Origin: Candidatus Thalassarchaeaceae archaeon
GTDB taxonomy: Archaea > Thermoplasmatota > Poseidoniia > Poseidoniales > Thalassarchaeaceae
Assembly (NCBI GenBank): GCA_030747885.1
Contig: JASLJW010000100.1
Span: 1-5,549, forward strand
Reading direction: 5' to 3'
DNA: 5,549 bases
Shown: one piece after another, positions 1 through 5,549 of the stretch
Layout of the letters: every line of letters begins with the position of its first letter
Numbering within the stretch: the first letter of the stretch is position 1
Position numbers and translations under genes: made by a program
Notes under the pieces: generated by a model
What the model was told of the DNA's origin: nothing
Seen by the model: the letters and a program-made list of their open reading frames with translations, nothing else
Database searches by the model: none

Positions 1-765
1 GGGTATCAGGTAGATTTCTCGAGTATTGACTAAATCTGTAATCCACTGTTCTGAAAAGTCTTCATCGACTCCATGATCGCCAGGTCCACAATTTACTCCA
101 TCTCCATTGCTATCTTGAACTGAAGCATTTAACGAAAGACAATCTCCATCATCATCGAGAATCCCATCTCCATCTGAATCACCCCAATGGTCTTCATCCA
201 CCAAGCCATCGCCATCATTGTCTACTCCTGCCTTTCCATAATAGTAAGCTACCGTCTCTAAGAACATCATCGGAACTTCGTAAGACATCCATTCTCTAGC
301 ATGGTGATTTCCTACAAGCATAATATCTGGTCGTGTTTCATAATTTCCACAATCACCAACAAAGTCATTGCAATCTCCTCCAGTAGGGTTTGCAGTAATC
401 TTAACCCATGGACTAAGATGATTGTAATACCAACCTTCGTATGTATTGGCGGTTGTTGTATCTCCTCGGGCATTTACACCTCCATTCATTCCTTCATGGA
501 ATGTCATGATATTGCGATTATTATCTGCAAGATGTTGCATTCTATCCTTCATTGTGAAATAGGTATGATATTCTTTGAATTGAGCTGCATCATCTCCACC
601 CCATGGATAGTAATCATCAACATAATCTGTTGACCAAATGTCTAGTGGTGAGTTGTTTTCGGCAGGTTCGTCTTGGGCTTCAACTCCTCCGAGAACTCCT
701 CCAAAAGGCATGAACAGGAACATAATTAGTACGAAATGGACGAAGACTCGGCGCATAGCAGACAT
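1..765 (-). CDS. Secreted M14-family zinc carboxypeptidase, N-terminal part (C-terminus beyond the window)
   Basis: This is the N-terminal 255 codons of an exported metallocarboxypeptidase, which would remove C-terminal residues from peptides outside the cell. Residues 1-30 form a Sec-type signal peptide: Arg5-Arg6, a hydrophobic stretch at 7-28 and a likely cleavage after VEA (residue 30). The M14 zinc motif HxxE is visible in GNHHAREW, with His155 and Glu158 as ligands. The last visible residues, TREIYLIP (248-255), match the M14 strand that normally runs straight into the NPDG motif, so the frame is cut by the edge, not broken. Between these landmarks lies an acidic insertion with three Dx[DN]GDG loops (182-237). 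Cys132/Cys139 and Cys209/Cys226 could form disulfides. The start at 765 is preferred, but Met4 (756) gives an equally good signal peptide. No Shine-Dalgarno sequence is seen. The family call is firm; the substrate is unknown, and the third zinc ligand and catalytic Glu lie outside. Confidence 0.92.
   Translation of the reverse strand, partial: MSAMRRVFVHFVLIMFLFMPFGGVLGGVEAQDEPAENNSPLDIWSTDYVDDYYPWGGDDAAQFKEYHTYFTMKDRMQHLADNNRNIMTFHEGMNGGVNARGDTTTANTYEGWYYNHLSPWVKITANPTGGDCNDFVGDCGNYETRPDIMLVGNHHAREWMSYEVPMMFLETVAYYYGKAGVDNDGDGLVDEDHWGDSDGDGILDDDGDCLSLNASVQDSNGDGVNCGPGDHGVDEDFSEQWITDLVNTREIYLIP
55..222 (-). repeat. Calcium-binding-type DxDGDG loop repeats inside the carboxypeptidase
   Basis: Codons 182-237 of the peptidase encode three acidic loops: DNDGDGLVDED (from Asp182), DSDGDGILDDDGD (from Asp196) and DSNGDGVNC (from Asp218), followed by a further acidic GVDEDF. 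The Asp spacing is that of EF-hand-like or thrombospondin type-3 calcium loops. Such loops usually bind Ca2+ in secreted proteins and stiffen them; calcium binding here is inferred. They sit between the HxxE helix and the TREIYLIP strand, so they are an insertion in the fold and not a tail or linker. Confidence 0.8.
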
Positions 766-862
766 GGGCGTTCAGTCTCCCACACTCCCCTGCACCTCTT
801 CAAGCCGACGCAACTAGGTAACAGCCGAAATCGATTCAAAGCACCCCCTCACCCCATGGAAC
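766..862. promoter_or_regulatory. Divergent intergenic region between carboxypeptidase and mscS
   Basis: These 97 bp must hold both promoters for the divergent peptidase and mscS genes. The plus strand is markedly C-rich, with runs near 779-796 and 841-854, unlike the AT-rich genes on either side. I find no convincing archaeal TATA/BRE pair at the expected distance for either gene and no GGAGGTGAT-like ribosome site near either start, which would suit leaderless transcripts. The regulatory role is inferred from position only. Confidence 0.4.
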
Positions 863-1954
863 ATGGAGAGCCTGATCACCGCCATTCCAGGATGGAATGA
901 AGATGCTGCATTTGGATTCAACCAAGGAACCTTGGTAATGCTTCTTGGTGCAATAATATGTTGTATTGTAATTCGTTTTATTCTTTCAAATTACATCTCT
1001 GATATGTTCCTAAAATTGGGAATAAAACAAAAAATTGCACTAATTGCTATTCGTGATTCTTCAGGTACCTTGGGAACAGCAATTTCTAGTGGAATTATGA
1101 TGATAATAATCCAAAATACAGTTTCTATTGAACAAGCAAAGTTTCCAATAATTCTCGAAGACGTAGTGCTCCCGTTGATCGAATTAATCTTCTACTTCAC
1201 CCTAATTTTCTGGGCATTCAAATTGGTTCCCGCAATTTATGCAATCGTTGATCGATTGGATGGGGAAGGAGATATGGAGGGGACAACAAAGACTCTAATT
1301 TCCGCACTTGAAAGTATGATGAGATTCTTCATCGTTGCTTTCGGATCAGTTCTAATTGCTGGTTCTCTAGGATTCGACCTCAGTGCTATTCTCGCTGGTC
1401 TTGGCATTAGTGGAATTGCACTAGCATTGGCCGCTAAAGATTCAATTTCAAACATCTTTGGAGCAATTACAGTACTTTTGGATCGACCCTTCAAGGTTGG
1501 AGATTGGGTTGTAATTGGAAGTAGTGAAGGTGAAGTAATTGAGATCAATTTACGAACAACTCAAATCAGAACATCAATAGATTCTGTTGTAACCTTCCCA
1601 AACGCTAGCCTAGTAAATACTGCAATAGAAAATTATGGGCTTCGAAGATGGAGGCGATATCAACCATTCTTGCATCTTGATCTAGATAGTAATCCAGAAA
1701 GTGTTGAGAAATTTTGTGATGATTTATTGAAATCAATTGAAGAGAACGAAAAGACGACCAAGAAAGAGGCTTCTTTTGTTAGAGTTCAAGCTCTTGGGCC
1801 TCAAGCAATAGAAATTTCATGTAACTTGTATTGGGACACATCTTCAGGAACCGAAGAGAAGGAGCTCAAGCAAGATTTCCTTCTAGGTGTAATGAAATTA
1901 GCAAAATCACTAGACTTACATTTCTTTGAACCAAGACTACGACGGCAAAAGTGA
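863..1954 (+). CDS. mscS: MscS-family small-conductance mechanosensitive channel
   Basis: This 363-residue membrane protein is a tension-gated channel that should release ions and small osmolytes during hypo-osmotic shock. Hydrophobic segments lie at about 22-43, 66-88 (weak), 99-126 and 147-168, followed by the glycine/alanine-rich pore helix at 172-203 (FDLSAILAGLGISGIALALA, then AKDSISNIFG). The family signature at the start of the cytoplasmic beta domain is clear: LDRPFKVGDWV at 206-216, then EGEVIEINLRTTQIRT, FPNASL at 245-250 and IENYGLRRWRR at 255-265. The alpha/beta C-terminal vestibule domain runs to residue 363. It has about two more N-terminal helices than the three-helix E. coli MscS. 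The ATG at 863 is used; an ATG at 855 is in another frame. No ribosome site precedes it. It is the first gene of a likely operon with the mutase 9 bp downstream. The family is certain; gating properties and ion preference cannot be read from sequence. Confidence 0.95.
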   Translation: MESLITAIPGWNEDAAFGFNQGTLVMLLGAIICCIVIRFILSNYISDMFLKLGIKQKIALIAIRDSSGTLGTAISSGIMMIIIQNTVSIEQAKFPIILEDVVLPLIELIFYFTLIFWAFKLVPAIYAIVDRLDGEGDMEGTTKTLISALESMMRFFIVAFGSVLIAGSLGFDLSAILAGLGISGIALALAAKDSISNIFGAITVLLDRPFKVGDWVVIGSSEGEVIEINLRTTQIRTSIDSVVTFPNASLVNTAIENYGLRRWRRYQPFLHLDLDSNPESVEKFCDDLLKSIEENEKTTKKEASFVRVQALGPQAIEISCNLYWDTSSGTEEKELKQDFLLGVMKLAKSLDLHFFEPRLRRQK

Positions 1955-1960
1955 GGTGAT
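1953..1960 (+). promoter_or_regulatory. Strong Shine-Dalgarno site for the phosphoglycerate mutase, deciding a TTG start
   Basis: GAGGTGAT matches eight bases of the complement of the conserved 16S rRNA 3' end. It overlaps the mscS stop codon (TGA, 1952-1954). Seven bases separate the GAGG core from the TTG at 1964, an ideal distance, while the next in-frame ATG at 1973 is 16 bases away. This supports TTG as the true start and translation of the mutase as the second cistron of a shared transcript. Confidence 0.8.
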
Positions 1961-1963
1961 TCG

Positions 1964-2563
1964 TTGTCGTTAATGGTCTTGCTTAGACACGGGCAATCCG
2001 TGTGGAATGCAGAGAATATATTCACCGGATGGACAGATGTGGATCTCTCTCCAAAAGGAGAAGAAGAAGCAAAATCTGCAGGAGAAAAAATGGCTGAAAT
2101 CAGTTTTGATGTCATCCATACAAGCAAATTAATTCGGGCACAAAAAACAGCGGAAATCGTAATGTCTCATAACACTGCATCGAATAACCCTCCAACACGA
2201 CAGGATCAACGACTCAATGAGCGACACTATGGATCATTGCAAGGCCTGAACAAGGACGAAACAAGAGAAAAATACGGAGATGAACAGGTACACATTTGGC
2301 GTCGATCCTACGATGTTCCACCTCCTGATGGGGAAAGCCTAGAGATGTGTGCTGAACGAACACTTCCATATCTAATTGAAGAAATTGAACCCGATCTTAG
2401 GGCTGGAAAGAATGTGCTTGTAGCAGCTCACGGAAATTCCTTGAGAAGTATTGTAATGTCGATTGAAAATCTAAGTCCTGAAGAAATTCTTACTGTCGAA
2501 ATCCCCACTGGAATACCTATTCACTATCAATTTGAAAATGGGAAATATTCTCGAATTAATTAG
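1964..2563 (+). CDS. gpmA: 2,3-bisphosphoglycerate-dependent phosphoglycerate mutase, short form
   Basis: This 199-residue cytoplasmic enzyme of the histidine-phosphatase superfamily should interconvert 3- and 2-phosphoglycerate in glycolysis and gluconeogenesis. All main active-site elements are present: LRHGQSVWN at 7-15 with phospho-acceptor His9, ENIFTGWTDVDLS at 17-29, Arg58, NERHYGSLQGLNK at 85-97 with the general acid/base Glu86, RRSYDVPPP at 113-121, and AAHGNSLR at 154-161 with the second catalytic His156. The ending TGIPIHYQF is also typical of mutases as opposed to general phosphatases. It is shorter than the roughly 250-residue E. coli GpmA because it lacks the loop after RRSY and the C-terminal tail; the short yeast form of S. 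pombe, which lacks the same loop, is monomeric, so a monomer is likely here. It starts with TTG, 9 bp after mscS. Its 3' end overlaps the convergent small gene by 8 bp. A broader-specificity phosphatase is possible but less likely. Confidence 0.94.
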   Translation: MSLMVLLRHGQSVWNAENIFTGWTDVDLSPKGEEEAKSAGEKMAEISFDVIHTSKLIRAQKTAEIVMSHNTASNNPPTRQDQRLNERHYGSLQGLNKDETREKYGDEQVHIWRRSYDVPPPDGESLEMCAERTLPYLIEEIEPDLRAGKNVLVAAHGNSLRSIVMSIENLSPEEILTVEIPTGIPIHYQFENGKYSRIN

Positions 2564-2795
2564 ATTCGTCTGTATCTTTTCGAAACCGTTTGATGAAACG
2601 GAACAAAAGACGAGAAAAAATCATTGATGCTAAGAGAAAAAGGACCGAAACCCACAATGGATTTTCTGTTTCAGTAGCTAAAAACCAAGTCACAATGAGT
2701 ATTCCTGCTCCGTAAAATGCGCGGAAAATTGAAAAAAATAGAAACGACTTAAACAAGGGATTCTCCGTTAGACGGGTGAACCAACTACGTTCCAT
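2556..2795 (-). CDS. Small membrane protein with two predicted helices, unknown function
   Basis: This is a 79-residue protein that I do not recognise. It has two hydrophobic segments, about 17-40 (FLFFSIFRAFYGAGILIVTW core) and 47-64 (LWVSVLFLLASMIFSRLL), then a strongly basic end, RFIKRFRK (65-72), and an acidic tail. The charge pattern predicts a helical hairpin with both ends in the cytoplasm. Size and layout, including a Ser-x-Leu and Arg-rich end to helix two, recall small bacterial membrane families such as DUF4229, but that resemblance is loose and from memory. It is kept as a gene because it fills the only gap between the mutase and the symporter, no plus-strand gene covers it, and its amphipathic organisation is coherent. 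Its stop lies inside the mutase 3' end (8-bp overlap). The ATG at 2795 has no visible ribosome site. Function is unknown. Confidence 0.65.
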   Translation of the reverse strand: MERSWFTRLTENPLFKSFLFFSIFRAFYGAGILIVTWFLATETENPLWVSVLFLLASMIFSRLLFRFIKRFRKDTDESN

Positions 2796-2876
2796 GTGAA
2801 CCCTAGATGAACTAACTGCAAAGTAATGTCGTTAGCATTGGAAGATTCATGTCAGATAGCCTGCCGTGTAGGTGCA
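2796..2876. promoter_or_regulatory. Divergent intergenic region between small membrane gene and symporter
   Basis: These 81 bp separate the two divergent start codons if the symporter begins at 2877; with the in-frame ATG at 2826 the gap would shrink to 30 bp, too little for two promoters. I see no clear TATA/BRE pair on either strand. AGGTG at 2870-2874 is a weak ribosome-site match, close to the ATG at 2877. The regulatory role is inferred from position. Confidence 0.35.
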
Positions 2877-4982
2877 ATGGACATCGTCCTCTTGTTATCG
2901 TTTTTGTTTTTCATGACGATTTTCGCTGGAGTGGGACTAGCATCTATATTGGTCAAAGAAGATACGACTGACGATTATTTAGTCGCTGGAAGAGGAATGC
3001 ATCCGGCGCTCGCTGCGCTATCTGCAGTGAGTACATGGAATTCCGGTTACATGTTCATTGGAGCAGTAGGGTTTACCTTCATGATGGGTTACAATGTTAT
3101 TTGGCTCGGATTACTATCTACAATTGGACAGATTGTGGCTTGGGCGTGGCTCTACAAGTTCATCCAACAGGAGGGTGAGAGTCGTGGAGTTCGGTCACTT
3201 TCTTCACTCGTTGCTGAAAAGGCAGGTGCTCCTGAAGCGAAATTAGCAGCTGTACTCTCTGTACTATTCTTGAGTATCTATGCCGCTGCCCAACTGACTT
3301 CTGGTGGGAAAGCATTGCTCGTGATGATGGGGTGGCCAGAGATGGTTGGAATCCTAATCGGGTTTGTTCTTGTGGTTGCTTACTGTTATGCTGGAGGCAT
3401 TCGTGCTTCAATTTGGACTGATGCTGTTCAATCGTGTGTTATGATTGTCGGTTCCCTCATTCTTTGTTGGATTGCACTCGGTGATGTCGGTGGGTTTGGT
3501 GGAATGCATGATGGATTGAAATCTCAAGATCCTGCGTTGGTGAATCTCATGCCTCCTGATTTGAGATTCGGATTCTCAATGTGGGCCTTTGCATTTTTAC
3601 TGGGGGGCTTGGCAGTTGCTGGGCAACCACAAGTTGTATCTAGAGTTATGACTCTGGGTTCAGATAGTGACCGGAAACAAGCCATGATTTGGTTCTTCGT
3701 TTGGCAAACTCCATTCATTTTCTTAATGACAATTGTTGGATTGTCAAGTCGTGTATTGTTCAGTGCAGCTGACTTTGACCCCGAATTGGGCTTACCCATG
3801 CTAGCAATGGATACAATGCCTGCAATAGGCGTGGGTATGATTCTTGCATCTATCTTTGCGGCAACAATGTCCACCGCGGATAGTCAGGTTCTGGCGTGTA
3901 CTGCGGCGATTACCGATGACATCAAACCTGAATGGAGTCAAGACCACAAGACTACCAAGAAAGTCACTCTTGTTGTTGCTGCATTTGCAACGATGATCTC
4001 GATTGGTGGCCTCTACATACCAGGTGGCGATTCTGTCTTTGCACTAGTGGTACTCGCTGTGTATGGACTTGGTGGTGTTTTCGTACCACTATTGATTATT
4101 CGATGGATGGGTTACAAACCCGATTCAAAGCATTCCATTGCCATGATGATTGCTGCATTTGTGGGTGTAACTGGGTGGAGTTTTGGAGGCTTTGCTGGAG
4201 CGGATGGAATATTTCCTTCGGTTCCTGGAATGGGCGCCGCATTCATCACTCACTTCATTGCTAATGCAATTCGAACACCAGATGTTTCTCCGCTTGGAAG
4301 ATTTTCTATTCCTGAAGGACGGACAATTGCAATTATCGCAGTTCTCCTTCTTGTCCCATTTTCCGCTGGAGAGGTTGGATATATGATTGCAAAACCAGAT
4401 TCATCTTCTATGGGTGGTGTCGCAGATTACACTATTGATTCAAACCTAATCATGGAAAATCTTGGAGAAGGTACCGAATACATCAGCGATGGAGAGACGC
4501 TTGATATTGATCTCCATACCGATGCAATCACATGGAGCGGAGAAAATCGAAATATCGTTGCTGTTCTCGTGACTCTCACCTATAGTGAAGACGAAACAAG
4601 TGGAGGGCCCGGCTGTGCTGCGCCAGGCGCTAGCGCTTCTGAACCTGATACCATTACAGGGACAATCACTCACGACAATGAAACCGGAACTGCAAGTGGT
4701 CAGAATCAGGGACAAGGAGAATCAACACATGAAATTCTCGTAGAATGGTATAACTCATCACTACTCAACGGAACCATATCAGGACTCTCAGAAAGCGAAA
4801 TTTCCGCTCAACTTGATTCGGGTGATACTGGACTCGGTGCCTACATGCTCAATCTAGGCGTAAGCGTGCAGGAAGGGGGTGGCTTTGCTTGCAACCACAA
4901 TGACGAAGGGGAAGAAGTGTCCTATATTGTCGAAGTCCTAGTCCTGAAATACACAATCAATGCAGTCAATAACTCAGAATAA
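2877..4982 (+). CDS. PutP-like sodium:solute symporter with an exterior C-terminal domain
   Basis: This 701-residue transporter of the SSS family should import a small organic solute, possibly proline or another amino acid, with Na+. From memory it aligns with E. coli PutP: DDYLVAGRGMHPALAALS (32-49), GGIRASIWTDAVQ (173-185), GQPQVVSRVM (249-258) and ATMSTADSQ (329-337), whose Ser332-Thr333 correspond to the PutP Na+ site pair Ser340-Thr341. Trp54 replaces PutP Asp55, while Ser56 (PutP Ser57) is kept. About 14 helices are predicted (roughly 2-24, 42-68, 73-95, 121-148, 154-172, 175-202, 233-253, 268-296, 308-338, 362-380, 385-405, 418-438, 446-466 and 483-504), one more than PutP. Residues 508-701 form an acidic, Gly/Ser/Thr-rich, probably beta-rich tail with only two cysteines (Cys580, Cys672) and four N-x-S/T sequons. 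The ATG at 2877 is chosen because it gives an N-terminus of PutP length; an ATG at 2826 would add 17 unhelpful residues. Substrate is not determinable. Confidence 0.93.
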   Translation: MDIVLLLSFLFFMTIFAGVGLASILVKEDTTDDYLVAGRGMHPALAALSAVSTWNSGYMFIGAVGFTFMMGYNVIWLGLLSTIGQIVAWAWLYKFIQQEGESRGVRSLSSLVAEKAGAPEAKLAAVLSVLFLSIYAAAQLTSGGKALLVMMGWPEMVGILIGFVLVVAYCYAGGIRASIWTDAVQSCVMIVGSLILCWIALGDVGGFGGMHDGLKSQDPALVNLMPPDLRFGFSMWAFAFLLGGLAVAGQPQVVSRVMTLGSDSDRKQAMIWFFVWQTPFIFLMTIVGLSSRVLFSAADFDPELGLPMLAMDTMPAIGVGMILASIFAATMSTADSQVLACTAAITDDIKPEWSQDHKTTKKVTLVVAAFATMISIGGLYIPGGDSVFALVVLAVYGLGGVFVPLLIIRWMGYKPDSKHSIAMMIAAFVGVTGWSFGGFAGADGIFPSVPGMGAAFITHFIANAIRTPDVSPLGRFSIPEGRTIAIIAVLLLVPFSAGEVGYMIAKPDSSSMGGVADYTIDSNLIMENLGEGTEYISDGETLDIDLHTDAITWSGENRNIVAVLVTLTYSEDETSGGPGCAAPGASASEPDTITGTITHDNETGTASGQNQGQGESTHEILVEWYNSSLLNGTISGLSESEISAQLDSGDTGLGAYMLNLGVSVQEGGGFACNHNDEGEEVSYIVEVLVLKYTINAVNNSE
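4398..4979 (+). other. Exterior C-terminal domain of the symporter (residues 508-701)
   Basis: After the last helix (483-504) about 190 hydrophilic residues follow that PutP lacks. Arg466, Arg475 and Arg482 precede that helix, so the positive-inside rule puts the tail outside. Alternating strand-like stretches (NIVAVLVTLTY at 559-569, HEILVEWYN at 618-626, YMLNLGVSVQ at 656-665, SYIVEVLVLKYTI at 682-694) suggest a beta-sandwich. Cys580 and Cys672 could pair. Sequons start at Asn601, Asn626, Asn631 and Asn698, compatible with archaeal S-layer-side glycosylation. I do not recognise the domain; solute capture or surface attachment are guesses. Confidence 0.65.
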
Positions 4983-5549
4983 TCAGTACGGTGGAGGAGC
5001 TAAATTCCTGTATAACTGACGAAGAATTGGGACTGGAATTGCACATAACACAAGGGGAATAGAATCGTTCCATGATAATAGGCCAGTCATACCAGAATAG
5101 AGGCCTAACCCTGCAACTGTTAGACAAGTAAGAGCTGCGGCTGCAACAGTTCTCGCTCTGAACATTCCTGCCTGTATCCGCCCAACATGATTCAGAAACC
5201 AAGTAGTTCTTGAGTGGATAGGTAAACCAAATGCCTCAGAAATAATACTCTCTTCAAGGGCTTGTTCATATTCCCAGATAGGTACTCCACCTTTGTGTGA
5301 ATTCAAAGATTGGGGGGATGACCATGTTTGAGGTGCAGTAGAACGCCAACCATCGAAAAGACAACGTCGTAACTCTAGACCCATCCCTGTATCGAGCGCT
5401 TGCTGATTCTGTTCTATTGACCTATATCCAGATGCTAGGTCCCTTAATCCCGGTGCTCGAACAAGCAATGGAAGAAGAGATCCGTGTACTCCAGATGCAG
5501 GATGAAGTAGATGGACTTCGTTAAAATCTGGTTCACCCGAGGCATCATT
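4983..5549 (-). CDS. Unrecognised protein with two C-terminal membrane helices, N-terminus beyond the window
   Basis: The frame is open from the right edge to a TGA at 4985-4983, giving 188 visible residues with no recognised family. A TTG at 5468 could be read as a start, but 27 more codons continue without a stop to the edge and read like ordinary protein (HLLHPASGVHGSLLPLL), so the gene most likely begins outside. The visible part is a soluble region with several Arg/Trp residues and an IWEYEQALEESIISEAFGLP segment (about 91-110), then two hydrophobic segments near 134-152 (TVAAAALTCLTVAGLGLY) and 163-177 (SIPLVLCAIPVPILR), ending QLYRNLAPPPY. A basic stretch, GRIQAGMFRAR, precedes the first helix, suggesting a cytoplasmic domain anchored by a C-terminal hairpin. 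It converges on the symporter with no base between the two stop codons. Function is unknown. Confidence 0.72.
   Translation of the reverse strand, partial: NDASGEPDFNEVHLLHPASGVHGSLLPLLVRAPGLRDLASGYRSIEQNQQALDTGMGLELRRCLFDGWRSTAPQTWSSPQSLNSHKGGVPIWEYEQALEESIISEAFGLPIHSRTTWFLNHVGRIQAGMFRARTVAAAALTCLTVAGLGLYSGMTGLLSWNDSIPLVLCAIPVPILRQLYRNLAPPPY

Noticed and set aside
301..633. Plus-strand open frame of 110 codons
   Set aside because: It is antisense to the M14 peptidase, whose minus frame carries a signal peptide, HxxE and TREIYLIP; the plus reading shows no domain.
1237..1548. Minus-strand open frame of 103 codons, and another at 1801-2127
   Set aside because: Both are antisense to the well-supported MscS and mutase genes, and the second crosses both genes; neither shows a recognisable motif.
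2571..2590. Short T-run after the mutase as a possible archaeal terminator
   Set aside because: It is only four T residues, lies within the coding sequence of the convergent gene and has no supporting second T-tract.
4627..4636. Perfect 10-bp palindrome GCGCTAGCGC in the symporter tail
   Set aside because: It falls within Ala/Gly/Ser codons of the coding frame with no second copy noticed, so it is probably incidental.
3160..4715. Several open frames (minus 3160-3411, 3524-3874, 4446-4715; plus 3932-4264, 4183-4386)
   Set aside because: All lie inside the continuous symporter frame and have the odd Cys/Trp/His-rich or Ser-rich composition typical of out-of-frame translation.
4966..5202. Minus-strand open frame of 78 codons
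   Set aside because: It shares its strand with the right-edge gene in another frame and has a Ser/Cys-rich, motif-free translation.
1..5549. CRISPR arrays, tRNA genes, insertion sequences, toxin-antitoxin or defence systems
   Set aside because: I found no regularly spaced repeats, cloverleaf-like stretches, transposase motifs or terminal inverted repeats; nearly all bases are explained by six genes.

Overview
The window looks like chromosomal DNA of a planktonic archaeon, most plausibly Marine Group II (Candidatus Poseidoniales). This is inferred from several traits together: moderately AT-rich and very dense coding; genes without a visible ribosome binding site at transcription-unit starts, alongside a strong GAGGTGAT site inside an operon; an exported peptidase carrying acidic DxDGDG calcium-type loops; and a transporter with a large acidic exterior tail rich in N-x-S/T sequons. 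No rRNA, tRNA or other direct phylogenetic marker is present, so the assignment is tentative.

Layout, left to right. (1) Positions 1-765, minus strand: N-terminal 255 residues of a secreted M14 zinc carboxypeptidase, cut by the window edge just before its expected NPDG motif and carrying an acidic DxDGDG-loop insertion within the catalytic fold. (2) A 97-bp C-rich divergent spacer. (3) A plus-strand pair, probably an operon: an MscS-family mechanosensitive channel (863-1954), then a short-form phosphoglycerate mutase of the histidine-phosphatase type (1964-2563) that starts with TTG behind a strong ribosome binding site. (4) A small two-helix membrane protein on the minus strand (2556-2795), overlapping the mutase tail to tail by 8 bp. 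(5) A PutP-like sodium:solute symporter (best start 2877, end 4982) with an extra last membrane helix and a roughly 190-residue C-terminal domain predicted to face outside. (6) An unrecognised protein with a two-helix C-terminus on the minus strand (4983-5549), its stop codon abutting the symporter stop and its frame open to the right edge.

The content fits a heterotroph that degrades peptides outside the cell, takes up small solutes by sodium symport, relieves osmotic stress through MscS and runs lower glycolysis/gluconeogenesis. Apart from the mscS-mutase pair the genes alternate in strand, so they are neighbours rather than one pathway cluster. I see no CRISPR array, insertion sequence, tRNA, attachment site or defence system. 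The points most worth following are the exterior domain fused to the symporter, the Asp-to-Trp change at its PutP Asp55 position, and the calcium-loop insertion in the peptidase.
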